Assembly: GCF_012927245.1 (NCBI RefSeq)
Contig: NZ_JABBGE010000011.1
Location: forward strand, 186,001-250,000
DNA length: 64,000 bases
DNA from: Streptomyces sp. R302
GTDB taxonomy: Bacteria; Actinomycetota; Actinomycetes; Streptomycetales; Streptomycetaceae
Direction: 5' to 3'
A program made the position numbers and the translations under genes. Of the stretch, positions 8,108-17,706 are shown piece after piece. The first letter of the stretch is position 1. Each line of letters opens with the position of its first letter. The notes beneath the pieces are model-generated. The model was not told the DNA's origin. It saw nothing but the letters and a program-made list of their open reading frames with translations, and searched no databases.

Positions 8108-9802
8108 ATGTCAGGACCCCGCCCCGTTCGGGCCCCGCGCGGTACGGAACTCAGCGCCCTGGGATGGCAGCAGGAAGCCGCCCTCCGGATGCTCCAGAAC
8201 AACCTCGACCCCGAGGTCGCCGAGCACCCCGACAAGCTCGTCGTCTACGGCGGCACCGGCAAGGCCGCCCGCGACTGGCGCTCCTTCGACGCCATGGTCC
8301 GCACGCTCAGGACCCTCAAGCAGGACGAGACCATGCTGGTCCAGTCCGGCCGACCCGTCGGCGTCATGCAGACCCACGAGTGGGCGCCGCGCGTCCTCAT
8401 CGCCAACTCCAACCTGGTCGGCGACTGGGCCAACTGGGAGGAGTTCCGCCGCCTGGAGGCCCTCGGCCTCACCATGTACGGCCAGATGACGGCCGGCTCC
8501 TGGATCTACATCGGCACCCAGGGCATCCTCCAGGGCACGTACGAGACCTTCGCCGCCGTCGCCGCGAAGAAGTTCGGCGGCACCCTCGCCGGCACCATCA
8601 CCCTCACCGCCGGCCTCGGCGGCATGGGCGGCGCCCAGCCGCTCGCCGTGACGATGAACGACGGCGTCGCGATCTGCGTCGACGTCGACCCGCGCGCCAT
8701 CGAGCGCCGCATCGAGCACCGCTACCTGGACGTGAAGGCCGACAACCTCGCCCACGCCCTCCAGCTCGCCACCGAGGCCCGCGACGCCCGCCGCCCGCTC
8801 TCCATCGGCCTCCTCGGCAACGCCGCCGAGCTGCTCCCGCGGATGCTCGCCGAGGGCGCCCCGATCGACATCGTGACGGACCAGACCTCCGCCCACGACC
8901 CGCTCTCGTACCTCCCGATCGGCATCGCCTTCGAGGACATGGCCGACGCCGCCGCCAAGGACCCGGCCGGCTTCACCGCCCGCTCCCGCGAGTCCATGGC
9001 CAAGCACGTCGAGGCCATGGTCGGCTTCATGGACGCCGGCGCCGAGGTCTTCGACTACGGCAACTCGATCCGCGGCGAGGCCCAGCTGGCCGGCTACGAC
9101 CGCGCGTTCGCGTTCCCCGGCTTCGTCCCGGCGTACATCCGCCCCCTCTTCTGCGAGGGCAAGGGCCCCTTCCGCTGGGCCGCCCTCTCCGGCGAGGCCT
9201 CCGACATCCACAAGACGGACAAGGCGATCCTCGACCTCTTCCCGGAGAACGAGTCGCTGCACCGCTGGATCAAGATGGCCGGCGAGCGCGTCCACTTCCA
9301 GGGCCTCCCCGCCCGCATCTGCTGGCTCGGCCAGGGCGAGCGCGACAAGGCCGGCGCCATGTTCAACGACATGGTCGCCGACGGCACCCTCGCCGCCCCC
9401 CTCGCCATCGGCCGCGACCACCTCGACTGCGGCTCGGTCGCCTCCCCGTACCGCGAGACCGAGGCCATGCTCGACGGCTCCGACGCCATCGCCGACTGGC
9501 CGCTGCTCAACGCCATGGTCAACGTCGCCTCCGGCGCCTCCTGGGTCTCCCTCCACCACGGCGGCGGCGTCGGCATGGGCCGCTCCATCCACGCCGGCCA
9601 GGTCTCCGTCGCCGACGGCACCGAGCTCGCCGGCGAGAAGATCCGCCGGGTGCTCACCAACGACCCCGGCATGGGCGTCATCCGCCACGTCGACGCCGGC
9701 TACGACATCGCCGAGCGCGTCGCCGACGAGAAGGGCGTCCGCGTCCCGATGCGCGAGGGCGCCGACGCTCCCGGGACCTCCGGCGACGAGGTCTCCGCGT
9801 GA
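8108..9802 (+). CDS. hutU: Urocanate hydratase (urocanase)
   Basis: Converts urocanate to 4-imidazolone-5-propionate, step 2 of histidine degradation, using tightly bound NAD+ as an electrophile. Length 564 fits the family. Recognisable blocks are [28 protein letters not shown], the NAD-binding [18 protein letters not shown] and [16 protein letters not shown]. The RBS GAGGAGG lies 7 nt before the ATG. It is first in the operon hutU - M20 amidase - hutF - hutI; hutH is not in the window. Its stop overlaps the GTG start of the next gene (GTGA). Confidence 0.97.
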   Translation: MSGPRPVRAPRGTELSALGWQQEAALRMLQNNLDPEVAEHPDKLVVYGGTGKAARDWRSFDAMVRTLRTLKQDETMLVQSGRPVGVMQTHEWAPRVLIANSNLVGDWANWEEFRRLEALGLTMYGQMTAGSWIYIGTQGILQGTYETFAAVAAKKFGGTLAGTITLTAGLGGMGGAQPLAVTMNDGVAICVDVDPRAIERRIEHRYLDVKADNLAHALQLATEARDARRPLSIGLLGNAAELLPRMLAEGAPIDIVTDQTSAHDPLSYLPIGIAFEDMADAAAKDPAGFTARSRESMAKHVEAMVGFMDAGAEVFDYGNSIRGEAQLAGYDRAFAFPGFVPAYIRPLFCEGKGPFRWAALSGEASDIHKTDKAILDLFPENESLHRWIKMAGERVHFQGLPARICWLGQGERDKAGAMFNDMVADGTLAAPLAIGRDHLDCGSVASPYRETEAMLDGSDAIADWPLLNAMVNVASGASWVSLHHGGGVGMGRSIHAGQVSVADGTELAGEKIRRVLTNDPGMGVIRHVDAGYDIAERVADEKGVRVPMREGADAPGTSGDEVSA

Positions 9803-11010
9803 GCGACAGCTTCCACGCCATGTGGCGGTCGCTGCGGCCCCTCGGCCGCAGCGCCGCCTCCGGTGGCTACCGCCGCTACGCCTGGACCGGGGCCGACGCC
9901 GACTGCCGGCTCTGGTTCCGGATGCAGGCCGAGGCCCGCCGCCTCGACGTCGAGACCGACCGCAACGGCAACCAGTGGGCCTGGCTCGGCGACCCCACCG
10001 CGGGCGACGCCGTCGTCACCGGCTCCCACCTGGACTCCGTCCCCGACGGCGGCGCCTTCGACGGCCCCCTCGGCGTCGTCTCCGCCTTCGCCGCCCTCGA
10101 CGAACTCCGCGCCCGCGGCGCCTCGTTCAGGCGGCCCCTCGCCATCGTCAACTTCGGCGACGAGGAAGGCGCCCGCTTCGGCCTCGCCTGCGTCGGCTCC
10201 CGCCTCACCTCCGGTCAGCTGACCAAGGAGAAGGCGTACGAGCTCCGCGACGCCGACGGCATCACCCTCCCGCAGGCCATGGAGGCCGCCGGACACGACC
10301 CCGAGACGATCGGCGAGGACCGCGAACGCCTCGACCGCATCGGCGCGTTCGTCGAACTCCACGTCGAGCAGGGCCGCGCCCTCGACCTCTCCGGCGACTC
10401 CGTCGGCGTCGCCTCCACCATCTGGCCGCACGGCCGCTGGCGGTACGACTTCCACGGCGAGGCCAACCACGCCGGCACCACCCGGCTCGTCGACCGGCGC
10501 GACCCCATGCTCACCTACGCCGAGACCGTCCTCGCCGCCCGCCGCGAGGCCGAACTCGCGGGCGCCGTCGCCACCTTCGGCAAGATCTCCGTCGAACCCA
10601 ACGGCGTCAACGCCATCCCGTCCCTCGTCCGCGGCTGGCTCGACGCCCGCGCCGCGGACCAGGGCGCCCTCGACGCGGTCATCGCCGGCATCGAGACGGC
10701 GGCCCGCGACAAGGCCGCCGCGCACGGCATCGACCTGGCCGTCGTCCGCGAGTCCTTCACCCCCGTCGTCGAGTTCCGGCACGCGCTCCGCGACGAGCTG
10801 GTCCGCCTCCTCGGCGAGAAGACCCCCGTCCTCGGCACGGGCGCCGGACACGACGCCGGAATCCTCTCCGCGGCCGTCCCGACCGCCATGCTGTTCGTAC
10901 GGAACCCCACGGGCGTCTCGCACTCCCCGGCCGAGTTCGCGGCCGAGGACGACTGCGTCGCGGGCGTCCGCGCACTCGCCGACGTACTGGAAGGCCTCGC
11001 GTGCACATGA
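9799..11010 (+). CDS. M20-family amidohydrolase in the hut operon (annotated elsewhere as allantoate amidohydrolase)
   Basis: 403-residue Zn-dependent hydrolase of the AllC / N-carbamoyl amino-acid amidase group. Metal-binding and catalytic motifs are [42 protein letters not shown] and a late [14 protein letters not shown] 9799 overlaps the hutU stop and its own stop overlaps the hutF ATG, so it is translated as part of the hut operon. The operon makes formiminoglutamate, HutF deiminates it to N-formylglutamate, and no HutG-type deformylase is seen. I infer this enzyme cleaves N-formylglutamate to glutamate and formate. The family name suggests allantoate, but no purine-catabolic gene is adjacent. 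Confidence 0.85.
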   Translation: MSDSFHAMWRSLRPLGRSAASGGYRRYAWTGADADCRLWFRMQAEARRLDVETDRNGNQWAWLGDPTAGDAVVTGSHLDSVPDGGAFDGPLGVVSAFAALDELRARGASFRRPLAIVNFGDEEGARFGLACVGSRLTSGQLTKEKAYELRDADGITLPQAMEAAGHDPETIGEDRERLDRIGAFVELHVEQGRALDLSGDSVGVASTIWPHGRWRYDFHGEANHAGTTRLVDRRDPMLTYAETVLAARREAELAGAVATFGKISVEPNGVNAIPSLVRGWLDARAADQGALDAVIAGIETAARDKAAAHGIDLAVVRESFTPVVEFRHALRDELVRLLGEKTPVLGTGAGHDAGILSAAVPTAMLFVRNPTGVSHSPAEFAAEDDCVAGVRALADVLEGLACT

Positions 11011-12338
11011 CGACGTACTGGCTGGAACACGCCTGGCTCGGCACCTACGCCGAGCCGGGCGTCGCCCTGGACGTGGCGGACGGCCGCATCACCGCCGTAC
11101 GCACCGGCGTGGACACCCCGCCTCCCGGCGCGACCGTCCTGCGCGGCTTCACCGTCCCGGGACTGGCGAACGCCCACAGCCACGCCTTCCACCGGGCCCT
11201 CCGGGGCACGGTGCAGGTGGGGAGCGGCACCTTCTGGACCTGGCGCGAGGTCATGTACACCGTCGCCCAGCGCCTCACCCCGGACTCGTACTTCGCGCTC
11301 GCCCGGGCCGTGTACGCCGAGATGGCGCTCGCCGGCATCACGGCGGTCGGGGAGTTCCACTACCTCCACCACGCCCCCGGCGGCACCCCGTACGCCGACC
11401 CCAACGCCATGGGCGAGGCCCTGATCGCGGCCGCCGCGGAGGCGGGCATCCGCATCACCCTCCTCGACACCGCCTACCTCTCCTCCGGCTTCGGCGCCGC
11501 CCCCGAACGGCACCAGCTCCGCTTCACCGACGGCACCGCCGAGAAGTGGGCCGAGCGGGCGAGCGCCCTGAAGGACCGGGACGGCGTACGCGTCGGCGCC
11601 GCGATCCACTCGGTCCGCGCCGTCCCCGCCGACCAGCTGTCGACCGTCGCCCGCTGGGCCGAGGAACGGCGGGCCCCGCTCCACGTCCACCTCTCCGAGC
11701 AGACCGCCGAGAACGAGGCCTGCCACGCCGCCCACGGTGTCACCCCCACCCGGCTCCTCGCCGACCACGGCGTCCTCGGCCCCCGCACCACCGGCGTCCA
11801 CAACACCCACATGACGGACGCCGACATCGCCCTCATCGGCTCCACCGCCACCGGCACCTGCATGTGCCCCACCACGGAACGCGACCTCGCCGACGGCATC
11901 GGCCCCGCCGTCGCCCTCCAGCGGGCCGGCTCCCCGCTCTCCCTCGGCAGCGACAGCCACGCCGTCGTCGACCTCCTCGAAGAGGCCCGCGCGATGGAGC
12001 TGAACGAGCGCCTCCGCACCCACATCCGGGGCCACTGGACGGCCGCCGCCCTCCTCCGCGCCGCCACCGCCGACGGCCACGCGGCCCTCGGCTGGACCGA
12101 CGCGGGCACCCTGGAGGCCGGCGCCCTCGCCGACTTCACGACGATCGCCCTCGACACCGTCCGCACGGCCGGCCCCGTCCCCCGCCTCGCCCCGGAGACG
12201 GCCGTCTTCGCGGCGACGGCGGCGGACGTCCGGCATGTGGTGGTCGGCGGCCGGGAGATCGTCAGAGACGGCACGCACACCTCGGTCCCGGACGCCGCCC
12301 AGTCCCTGTCGGACGCGATCGCCGCCCTGAGGGACTGA
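11007..12338 (+). CDS. hutF: Formimidoylglutamate deiminase
   Basis: Amidohydrolase-superfamily enzyme of 443 residues converting N-formimino-L-glutamate to N-formyl-L-glutamate and ammonia, the HutF branch of histidine catabolism. Metal ligands are in [16 protein letters not shown]; the family motifs [17 protein letters not shown] and [21 protein letters not shown] follow. The ATG at 11007 overlaps the previous stop; a GTG two codons earlier is possible. Having hutF rather than a HutG formiminoglutamase implies the five-step route ending in formate. Confidence 0.92.
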   Translation: MTTYWLEHAWLGTYAEPGVALDVADGRITAVRTGVDTPPPGATVLRGFTVPGLANAHSHAFHRALRGTVQVGSGTFWTWREVMYTVAQRLTPDSYFALARAVYAEMALAGITAVGEFHYLHHAPGGTPYADPNAMGEALIAAAAEAGIRITLLDTAYLSSGFGAAPERHQLRFTDGTAEKWAERASALKDRDGVRVGAAIHSVRAVPADQLSTVARWAEERRAPLHVHLSEQTAENEACHAAHGVTPTRLLADHGVLGPRTTGVHNTHMTDADIALIGSTATGTCMCPTTERDLADGIGPAVALQRAGSPLSLGSDSHAVVDLLEEARAMELNERLRTHIRGHWTAAALLRAATADGHAALGWTDAGTLEAGALADFTTIALDTVRTAGPVPRLAPETAVFAATAADVRHVVVGGREIVRDGTHTSVPDAAQSLSDAIAALRD

Positions 12339-12381
12339 GACCGGCCCGCACCCGACCCGCCCGCCCCCACCGGAGAGCACC

Positions 12382-13614
12382 TTGACGACCACGGTCATCA
12401 CGAACATCCGCAGCCTGGTCACCAACGACCCGAACCTCGGAGAAGGCCCCCTCGGTCTCATCGAGGACGCCGCCCTCGTCCTGGACGGCGACCAGGTCGC
12501 GTGGGCGGGCCTGGCGGCGCAGGCCCCGGACGCGGACCGCCAGGTCGACGCCGGGGCCCGCGCCGTCCTCCCCGGCTTCGTCGACTCCCACTCGCACCTC
12601 GTCTTCGCGGGCGACCGCACCGCCGAGTTCAACGCCCGCATGTCCGGGCAGCCCTACAAGGCGGGCGGCATCCGCACCACCGTCGCCGCGACACGCGCCG
12701 CCACGGACGCCGAACTGTCGGCGAACGTCGCCCGCTACCTCCGGGAGGCGCTCCGCCAGGGCACCACCACCTTCGAGACGAAGTCCGGCTACGGCCTCAC
12801 CGTCGAGGACGAGGCCAGGGCGCTGCGCATCGCGGCGGAGCACACCGACGAGGTCACGTACCTCGGCGCGCACATCGTCTCCCCGGACTACGCGGACGAC
12901 CCGGCGGCCTACGTCGACCTCGTCACCGGCCCCATGCTGGACGCCTGCGCCCCGTACGCCCGCTGGGTCGACGTCTTCTGCGAGAAGGGCGCCTTCGACG
13001 GCGACCAGGCGCGGGCGATCCTCACCGCCGGCCAGGCGAAGGGCCTCCAGGCCCGCGTGCACGCCAACCAGCTCTCGTACGGCCCCGGCGTGCGGCTCGC
13101 GGTGGAGCTGGACGCGGCGAGCGCCGACCACTGCACCCACCTCACGGACGCCGACGTCGACGCGCTGGCCTCCGGGAACACGGTCGCCACGCTCCTCCCG
13201 GGCGCGGAGTTCTCGACGCGCGCCGAGTGGCCGGACGCCCGCCGCCTGCTCGACGCGGGCGTGACGGTCGCCCTCTCCACGGACTGCAACCCGGGCTCCT
13301 CCTTCACGTCCTCCGTGCCCTTCTGCGTCGCCCTCGCCGTCCGGGACATGGGCATGACCCCCGACGAGGCCGTCTGGTCCGCGACGGCCGGCGGCGCGGC
13401 GGCCCTCCGCCGCACGGACGTCGGCCGCCTGGCGCCCGGCGCCCGCGCCGACCTCACGGTCCTCGACGCCCCGTCCCACGTGCACCTCGCCTACCGCCCC
13501 GGCGTCCCGCTGGTCGCGGAGGTCTGGCGGAAGGGCGTGCGCGTCGACGCCTTCGGCGCCCCGGTCACGGGCGGCCCGGAGATCACCGGGATCCGCCGTT
13601 CCGGCAGGTCCTGA
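12382..13614 (+). CDS. hutI: Imidazolonepropionase
   Basis: Hydrolyses imidazolone-5-propionate to formiminoglutamate (step 3 of histidine breakdown). Length 410 is normal. Motifs: metal-binding [20 protein letters not shown], substrate loop [23 protein letters not shown] and [18 protein letters not shown]. The start is TTG 12382 after GGAGAGCACC. It is last in the hut operon, 43 bp after hutF, and ends 3 bp before a convergent gene with no terminator between them. Confidence 0.95.
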   Translation: MTTTVITNIRSLVTNDPNLGEGPLGLIEDAALVLDGDQVAWAGLAAQAPDADRQVDAGARAVLPGFVDSHSHLVFAGDRTAEFNARMSGQPYKAGGIRTTVAATRAATDAELSANVARYLREALRQGTTTFETKSGYGLTVEDEARALRIAAEHTDEVTYLGAHIVSPDYADDPAAYVDLVTGPMLDACAPYARWVDVFCEKGAFDGDQARAILTAGQAKGLQARVHANQLSYGPGVRLAVELDAASADHCTHLTDADVDALASGNTVATLLPGAEFSTRAEWPDARRLLDAGVTVALSTDCNPGSSFTSSVPFCVALAVRDMGMTPDEAVWSATAGGAAALRRTDVGRLAPGARADLTVLDAPSHVHLAYRPGVPLVAEVWRKGVRVDAFGAPVTGGPEITGIRRSGRS

Positions 13615-13617
13615 CCG

Positions 13618-14247
13618 CTACTCCACCTGCCCCCGCACCAGCTCCACCGCCCGCCCGAGACCGGCCACCTCCGCCTCCGTCAGATGCGGGTCGGCGGCCC
13701 GGAGGACATGGGCCCGCGCGAGCGCCGGCGGGCCGGCGCAGGCCGCGAGGAGCGCGGCGAGGGCCGTCCGCGCGCCCCCGGCGTAGGGGGCGGGGGAGGT
13801 GGCGACCTCCGCGAGGAGCAGTGCCGTCATGGCGCGGTCCAGGCCCGGATCGGTGTCCTCCCGCGCCGTGCGCCAGTCGATGACCACCGGGCCCCGCTCG
13901 GCGAGGACCACGTTCTCCGGATGCAGGTCCAGGTGGACCGGCCGGCCCGGCACGGCGTGCAGGCGGGCCAGCAGCTCCGCGAGCAGCCGCCCGGCCTCCT
14001 CCGGCGTGCGCGTCCCCGACAGCACCGCCTCCTTCAGCGACGGGCCGCGCAGCCGCTCCATGACCAGGTCCGGTCCGGCCGCCCGGCGGACCGCCGGGAC
14101 CGGGTAGCCGGCCTCGGCGAGCCGGACCATCAGCGCCGCCTCGCGTGCGGTGTCCCCGCCGTCGCGGTAGCGGCGCAGCACCCAGGCCCCGTCGTCGGTC
14201 GCGTACACGTCGGCCGTGCGGCCCCGCCCCAGCAGCAACCCGGTCAC
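13618..14247 (-). CDS. Small APH-type phosphotransferase
   Basis: 209 residues with a minimal aminoglycoside phosphotransferase / choline-kinase fold: Gly-rich start LLLGRGRTADVYAT, VMERL, the catalytic loop HLDLHPENVVL (Brenner motif) and VIDWRTA in place of the DFG region. It is shorter than typical APH enzymes (about 260-300), so the C-lobe is reduced. Substrate is unknown; resistance should not be assumed. The start is GTG with GAGGGGGACGAGG upstream. It is convergent with hutI and divergent from the polysaccharide arm. Confidence 0.78.
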   Translation of the reverse strand: MTGLLLGRGRTADVYATDDGAWVLRRYRDGGDTAREAALMVRLAEAGYPVPAVRRAAGPDLVMERLRGPSLKEAVLSGTRTPEEAGRLLAELLARLHAVPGRPVHLDLHPENVVLAERGPVVIDWRTAREDTDPGLDRAMTALLLAEVATSPAPYAGGARTALAALLAACAGPPALARAHVLRAADPHLTEAEVAGLGRAVELVRGQVE

Positions 14248-14290
14248 CCTCGTCCCCCTCCGTGATCGAAACGCCGAGTATGCCTGCCGC

Positions 14291-14314
14291 GGAACGGTTC
14301 GGACCGGTACCGTC
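14291..14314 (+). promoter_or_regulatory. Sigma-E-like promoter motif before the polysaccharide arm
   Basis: GGAAC (14291-14295), 15-bp spacer, CGTC (14311-14314). This fits the GGAAC-N15/17-(C)GTC pattern known for the Streptomyces cell-envelope stress sigma factor SigE. It lies 44 bp before the GTG at 14358. The match is short and could be chance. Confidence 0.35.
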
Positions 14315-14357
14315 CTGTCCTGGCAGTGCTCAGGGGGATGACCGGGGGGTCGGCTAG

Positions 14358-15449
14358 GTGAGTGCTTGGCGTGTGGGGATCGTGCGGCCGGGGGAGCTGG
14401 GCGGGCGGGAGATCGAGGCGTGGCGTGAGCTGAGGGCCAAGTCCGGGGCTCCCGCGAACCCGTTCATGGAACCGGAGTTCACCCTCGCCGTCGGAGCCGT
14501 ACGGCCCCGGTCGCGGGTCGCCGTGTGGTGGGAGGACGGCGAGCCCGTCGGCTTCTTCCCGTACGAGAAGGGGCCGTTGGGGCGCGGACGGGCCATCGGC
14601 TTCGGGGTGTCCGACAGCCAGGGCGGCGTCTTCCGGCCCGGACTGCGGCCCGGCACCGAGGCGTTGCTGCGGGCCTGCGGGCTCGTCTTCTGGGAGTACG
14701 ACAACCTGGAGACCGGGCAGCCCGTCTTCGAGGGCGCCGCCGACGAGTCCTTCGCCTCCCCCGTCATCGACGTCGGCGAGGGGTACCCGGCGTACGAGGC
14801 GCTGCTGCGCGTCCAGTCGCCGAAGTTCCTGAGGACCACCCTCGCCAAGGAGCGCCGGCTCGCCCGGCAGGCCGACGGCGAGCTCCGCTTCGTCTTCGAC
14901 GAGCGCGACCCGGCCGCCCTGCGCACCCTCATGGAGTGGAAGTCCGCGCAGTACCGCCGCACCGGCCGCGGCGACCGCTTCGCCCAGGAGTGGATCAGCG
15001 CCCTCGTCCGCCGCCTCCACTCCCGGCGGACGCCCGGCTGCTCCGGCGTCCTGTCCGTCCTGTACGTGGGCGACCGCCCGGGCGCCGCGCACTTCGGGCT
15101 CCGCTCGGCGACCGTCCTGTCGTGCTGGTTCCCCGCGTACGACCCCGAGTTCGCCAAGTACTCCCCGGGCCTCGTCCTCCACCTGAGGATGGCCGAGGGC
15201 GCGGCCGCCGCCGGGATCGGGATGCTCGACCTCGGGCGGGGCGCCGCCGAGTACAAGGACTCCCTGAAGACCGGCGAGCTCACCGTGTACGAGGGCGCCG
15301 CGACGCGCCCCGACCCGCGCACCGCCCTCCACCGGCTCCGCCGCGAGCCCGTCCGCGCGGCCCACGCCTACGTCCGCTCCCGCCCCGAACTGGCCGCCCG
15401 CGCCCGCGAGGCCCTGAACGCCGTCGCCCGCCTGCGCGGCGACCGCTAG
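14358..15449 (+). CDS. FemAB/CelD-type GNAT acyltransferase
   Basis: 363 residues with a double-GNAT layout. An N-terminal half (VWWEDGEPVGFFPYEKGPLGRGRAIGFG ...) precedes a C-terminal GNAT_6-like domain with VLSVLYVGDRPGAAHFGLRSA, PEFAKYSPGLVLHLRMAEGAAAAGI and LDLGRGAAEYKDSL. Proteins of this type (CelD, exopolysaccharide GNATs) acylate sugars or polymer precursors. As the first gene of a polysaccharide cluster it probably acts on a sugar nucleotide or lipid-linked intermediate. The start is GTG 14358. Confidence 0.78.
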   Translation: MSAWRVGIVRPGELGGREIEAWRELRAKSGAPANPFMEPEFTLAVGAVRPRSRVAVWWEDGEPVGFFPYEKGPLGRGRAIGFGVSDSQGGVFRPGLRPGTEALLRACGLVFWEYDNLETGQPVFEGAADESFASPVIDVGEGYPAYEALLRVQSPKFLRTTLAKERRLARQADGELRFVFDERDPAALRTLMEWKSAQYRRTGRGDRFAQEWISALVRRLHSRRTPGCSGVLSVLYVGDRPGAAHFGLRSATVLSCWFPAYDPEFAKYSPGLVLHLRMAEGAAAAGIGMLDLGRGAAEYKDSLKTGELTVYEGAATRPDPRTALHRLRREPVRAAHAYVRSRPELAARAREALNAVARLRGDR

Positions 15450-15453
15450 CGGG

Positions 15454-15530
15454 TGGTCGTGGGCAGGCGCTCCGCTCGGGGGTCCCCCCTGGACGAAGTC
15501 CTCGGGGGGAGGAACGCGTGGGCACGACCA
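15454..15530 (+). repeat. Intergenic palindromic element, copy 1 (77 bp)
   Basis: Outer arms TGGTCGTG (15454-15461) and CACGACCA (15523-15530). Inside is a second hairpin: CCCCCC (15484-15489) with GGGGGG (15504-15509) and GGAC/GTCC around a GAA loop (15491-15501). GTGGGCA occurs just inside both ends. It is related to copies at 47459 and 59180. Its right end contains the GTG and Shine-Dalgarno sequence of the longest version of the following glycosyltransferase gene. Confidence 0.75.
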
Positions 15531-16858
15531 TCCGCGTCCCGCACCCGGCCTCGAACCCGTACGTCCCTGGGGGAACCCCGTTGAACCAGCAACCCGCGAT
15601 ATCGGTCGCCGAGTTGGACCTCGACGCGTCCGGTCGCGCCGCACGCCTCCGCCCCGCCCCCGGCGCGGCGGAGCTCACGCCCGGCGACGTCTACGCCCTC
15701 GTCCGCGTCGACGGCCACCCCGCCGCCACGGTCCTCGGCCGCTACGAGGCGGGCGAGGACCCGGCGGAGGTCCTCGCCGCGCTCGCGGCGCGGCGACCGG
15801 CCGACGCCGCCACCCCCCGCACCGACGCGGAGCGACTCGCGGCGGAAGGAGGCCCGGCGCCGGCCGCCGCCCCGCCCCCCGCCTCCGTCGTCGTCGCCAC
15901 CCGCGAGCGCCCCGACTCCCTCGCCCGCGCCCTCGACTCCCTCCTGGCGCAGGACCACCCCGACCACGAACTGATCGTCGTCGACAACGCCCCCCGCACC
16001 TCCGCCACCCGCGACCTGGTCCGGGAGAAGTACCCCGACCGGGTCCGCTACGTCCGCGAGGACCGGCCCGGTCTGGCCGCCGCCCACAACGCGGGGGTCG
16101 CCGCGGCCGGCGGCGAGGTGCTCGCGTTCACCGACGACGACGTGATCGCCGACCCGCGCTGGCTGACCGCGCTCGCCGCGCCGTTCGCCGCCGACCCCGG
16201 GCTCGGCTGCGTCACCGGCCTGATCCTGCCCGCCCGGCTCACCACGACCGCGCAGATCCTCCTCGAATCGCACGGCGGCTTCGCCAAGGGCTTCGCGCCC
16301 CGCCTGTACGACCCGGCCCGGCCGCCCGCCGACGAACCGCTCTTCCCCTTCACCGCCGGCAGCTTCGGCTCCGGCGCCAACATGGCCTTCCGGGCCTCCG
16401 CGCTGCGCCGCGCGGGCGGCTTCGACCCGGCGACCGGCACCGGGACGGCCGCGCGCGGCGGCGACGACCTGTACGCCTTCGTCGCCGTCCTCGCCGCCGG
16501 GCACCGGCTGCGGTACGCGCCCGGCGCGCTCGTCTGGCACCACCACCGCGAGACCTGGCAGGACCTGGAGAACCAGGCGTACGGCTACGGCGCGGGCCTC
16601 ACCGCGTACCTCACGGCCACGATGGTCCGCCGCCCCGCCCTGCTGCCCGCCCTCCTGGCCCGTCTCCCGCGCGGCCTCGCGCACGCCCGGACGATGACCG
16701 CCGAACGCGGCGGGGCCCAGGACGGGGGCGTACCCGGCGAGCACGGCACCCGGCACCACCCGTGGCCCGCGTCCCTCTCCCGCCTGGAGCGGCGCGGCAT
16801 GCTGTACGGCCCGCTGGGCTACCTCAGGGCCCGACTCGCCCGGAAGGCCGGCCGATGA
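15518..16858 (+). CDS. GT2-family glycosyltransferase with N-terminal extension
   Basis: 446 residues. An N-terminal ~120-residue region (SVAELDLD ... RPAPGAAELTPGDVYALVRVDGHPA) precedes a GT-A domain starting ASVVVATRERPDSLARALDSLLAQ. The nucleotide/metal site is EVLAFTDDDVIADPRW, with the acceptor region GSFGSGANMAFRASAL and RGGDDLYAF. It probably transfers a sugar for the surface polysaccharide. The start is uncertain: GTG 15518 has a strong AGGA site but lies inside a repeat element; TTG 15581 (after GGGGGA) would leave the repeat fully intergenic. Its stop overlaps the deacetylase ATG. Confidence 0.85.
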   Translation: MGTTIRVPHPASNPYVPGGTPLNQQPAISVAELDLDASGRAARLRPAPGAAELTPGDVYALVRVDGHPAATVLGRYEAGEDPAEVLAALAARRPADAATPRTDAERLAAEGGPAPAAAPPPASVVVATRERPDSLARALDSLLAQDHPDHELIVVDNAPRTSATRDLVREKYPDRVRYVREDRPGLAAAHNAGVAAAGGEVLAFTDDDVIADPRWLTALAAPFAADPGLGCVTGLILPARLTTTAQILLESHGGFAKGFAPRLYDPARPPADEPLFPFTAGSFGSGANMAFRASALRRAGGFDPATGTGTAARGGDDLYAFVAVLAAGHRLRYAPGALVWHHHRETWQDLENQAYGYGAGLTAYLTATMVRRPALLPALLARLPRGLAHARTMTAERGGAQDGGVPGEHGTRHHPWPASLSRLERRGMLYGPLGYLRARLARKAGR

Positions 16859-17646
16859 CCCGCGTACCCGTCCTCCTCTACCACCCGGTGACGGACGATC
16901 CGCCGTCCTGGATCGCCGAGTTCACCGTGACGCCCCGGCAGTTCGCCGCCCACCTCGACGCGATCACCGGCAGCGGCCGGACCCCGCTCACCGTCGGCGC
17001 GCTCGTCGGGCACCTCGTCGCCGGCACCCCGCTGCCGCCCCGGCCCGTCGTCCTCACCTTCGACGACGGCTTCGCCGACCTCGCCGGGCCCACCGCCGAG
17101 GCGCTCGCCGCCCGCGCGCTGCCCGCCACCGCGTACCTCACCACCGGCGCGCTCGCCCCCGGCCGGCCGTGCCTCCTGCCGCCCGCGCCGATGATGACCC
17201 TGGCGCAGGCGCCGCGCCTGGAGGAGTACGGGATGGAGGTCGGCGGCCACACCGTCAGCCACCCCCAGCTCGACACCCTCCGGCCCGCCGCGCTCCGCCG
17301 CGAACTGCGCGACTCCAAGGCCGAGCTGGAGGACGTCCTCGGCCACGAGGTGCGCCACCTCGCCTACCCGCACGGCTACAACAGCCCCGCCGTCCGCCGC
17401 GCCGCCGAGGCCGCCGGCTACACCTCGGCCGTCGCCGTCCGGCACGCCCTCAGCTCCGCGTCCGACGAGCTCTTCCGGATCGCCCGGCTCATCGTCCGCC
17501 GCGACCACACCACCGCCGACGTGGAGGCCTGGATGGACGGCCGCGGCGCCCGCGTCGCCCCGTACCCCGACTCCCTCCCCACCGTCGGCTGGCGGCTCTA
17601 CCGCCGGACCCGCGCCCTGGTGAAGGGACCCGAGTTCGCGGGCTGA
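16855..17646 (+). CDS. Polysaccharide deacetylase (NodB/CE4 type)
   Basis: 263 residues. Starts MTRVPVLLYHPV, with the CE4 motif 1 TFDDGFAD (68-75; the Asp pair is the catalytic base and metal ligand), motif 2 GGHTVSHPQ (metal His pair) and HLAYPHGYNS (motif 3-like). It removes N-acetyl groups from glycans. No signal peptide is seen, so it may act on a cytoplasmic lipid-linked precursor, like other PgaB/DUF-type deacetylases without export signals. ATG 16855 overlaps the stop of the glycosyltransferase gene. Confidence 0.86.
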   Translation: MTRVPVLLYHPVTDDPPSWIAEFTVTPRQFAAHLDAITGSGRTPLTVGALVGHLVAGTPLPPRPVVLTFDDGFADLAGPTAEALAARALPATAYLTTGALAPGRPCLLPPAPMMTLAQAPRLEEYGMEVGGHTVSHPQLDTLRPAALRRELRDSKAELEDVLGHEVRHLAYPHGYNSPAVRRAAEAAGYTSAVAVRHALSSASDELFRIARLIVRRDHTTADVEAWMDGRGARVAPYPDSLPTVGWRLYRRTRALVKGPEFAG

Positions 17647-17706
17647 GGGAACCCGGACCCGTCAGGACCGACCGAGATCGACGACCCCGTACAGGGAGAA
17701 GAGTTC

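Noticed and set aside
9799-11010. Allantoate catabolism gene
   Set aside because: No purine-degradation neighbours; it is embedded and coupled in a histidine operon.
13618-14247. Antibiotic-resistance aminoglycoside phosphotransferase
   Set aside because: It is a short generic APH-fold protein without resistance-class features or context.
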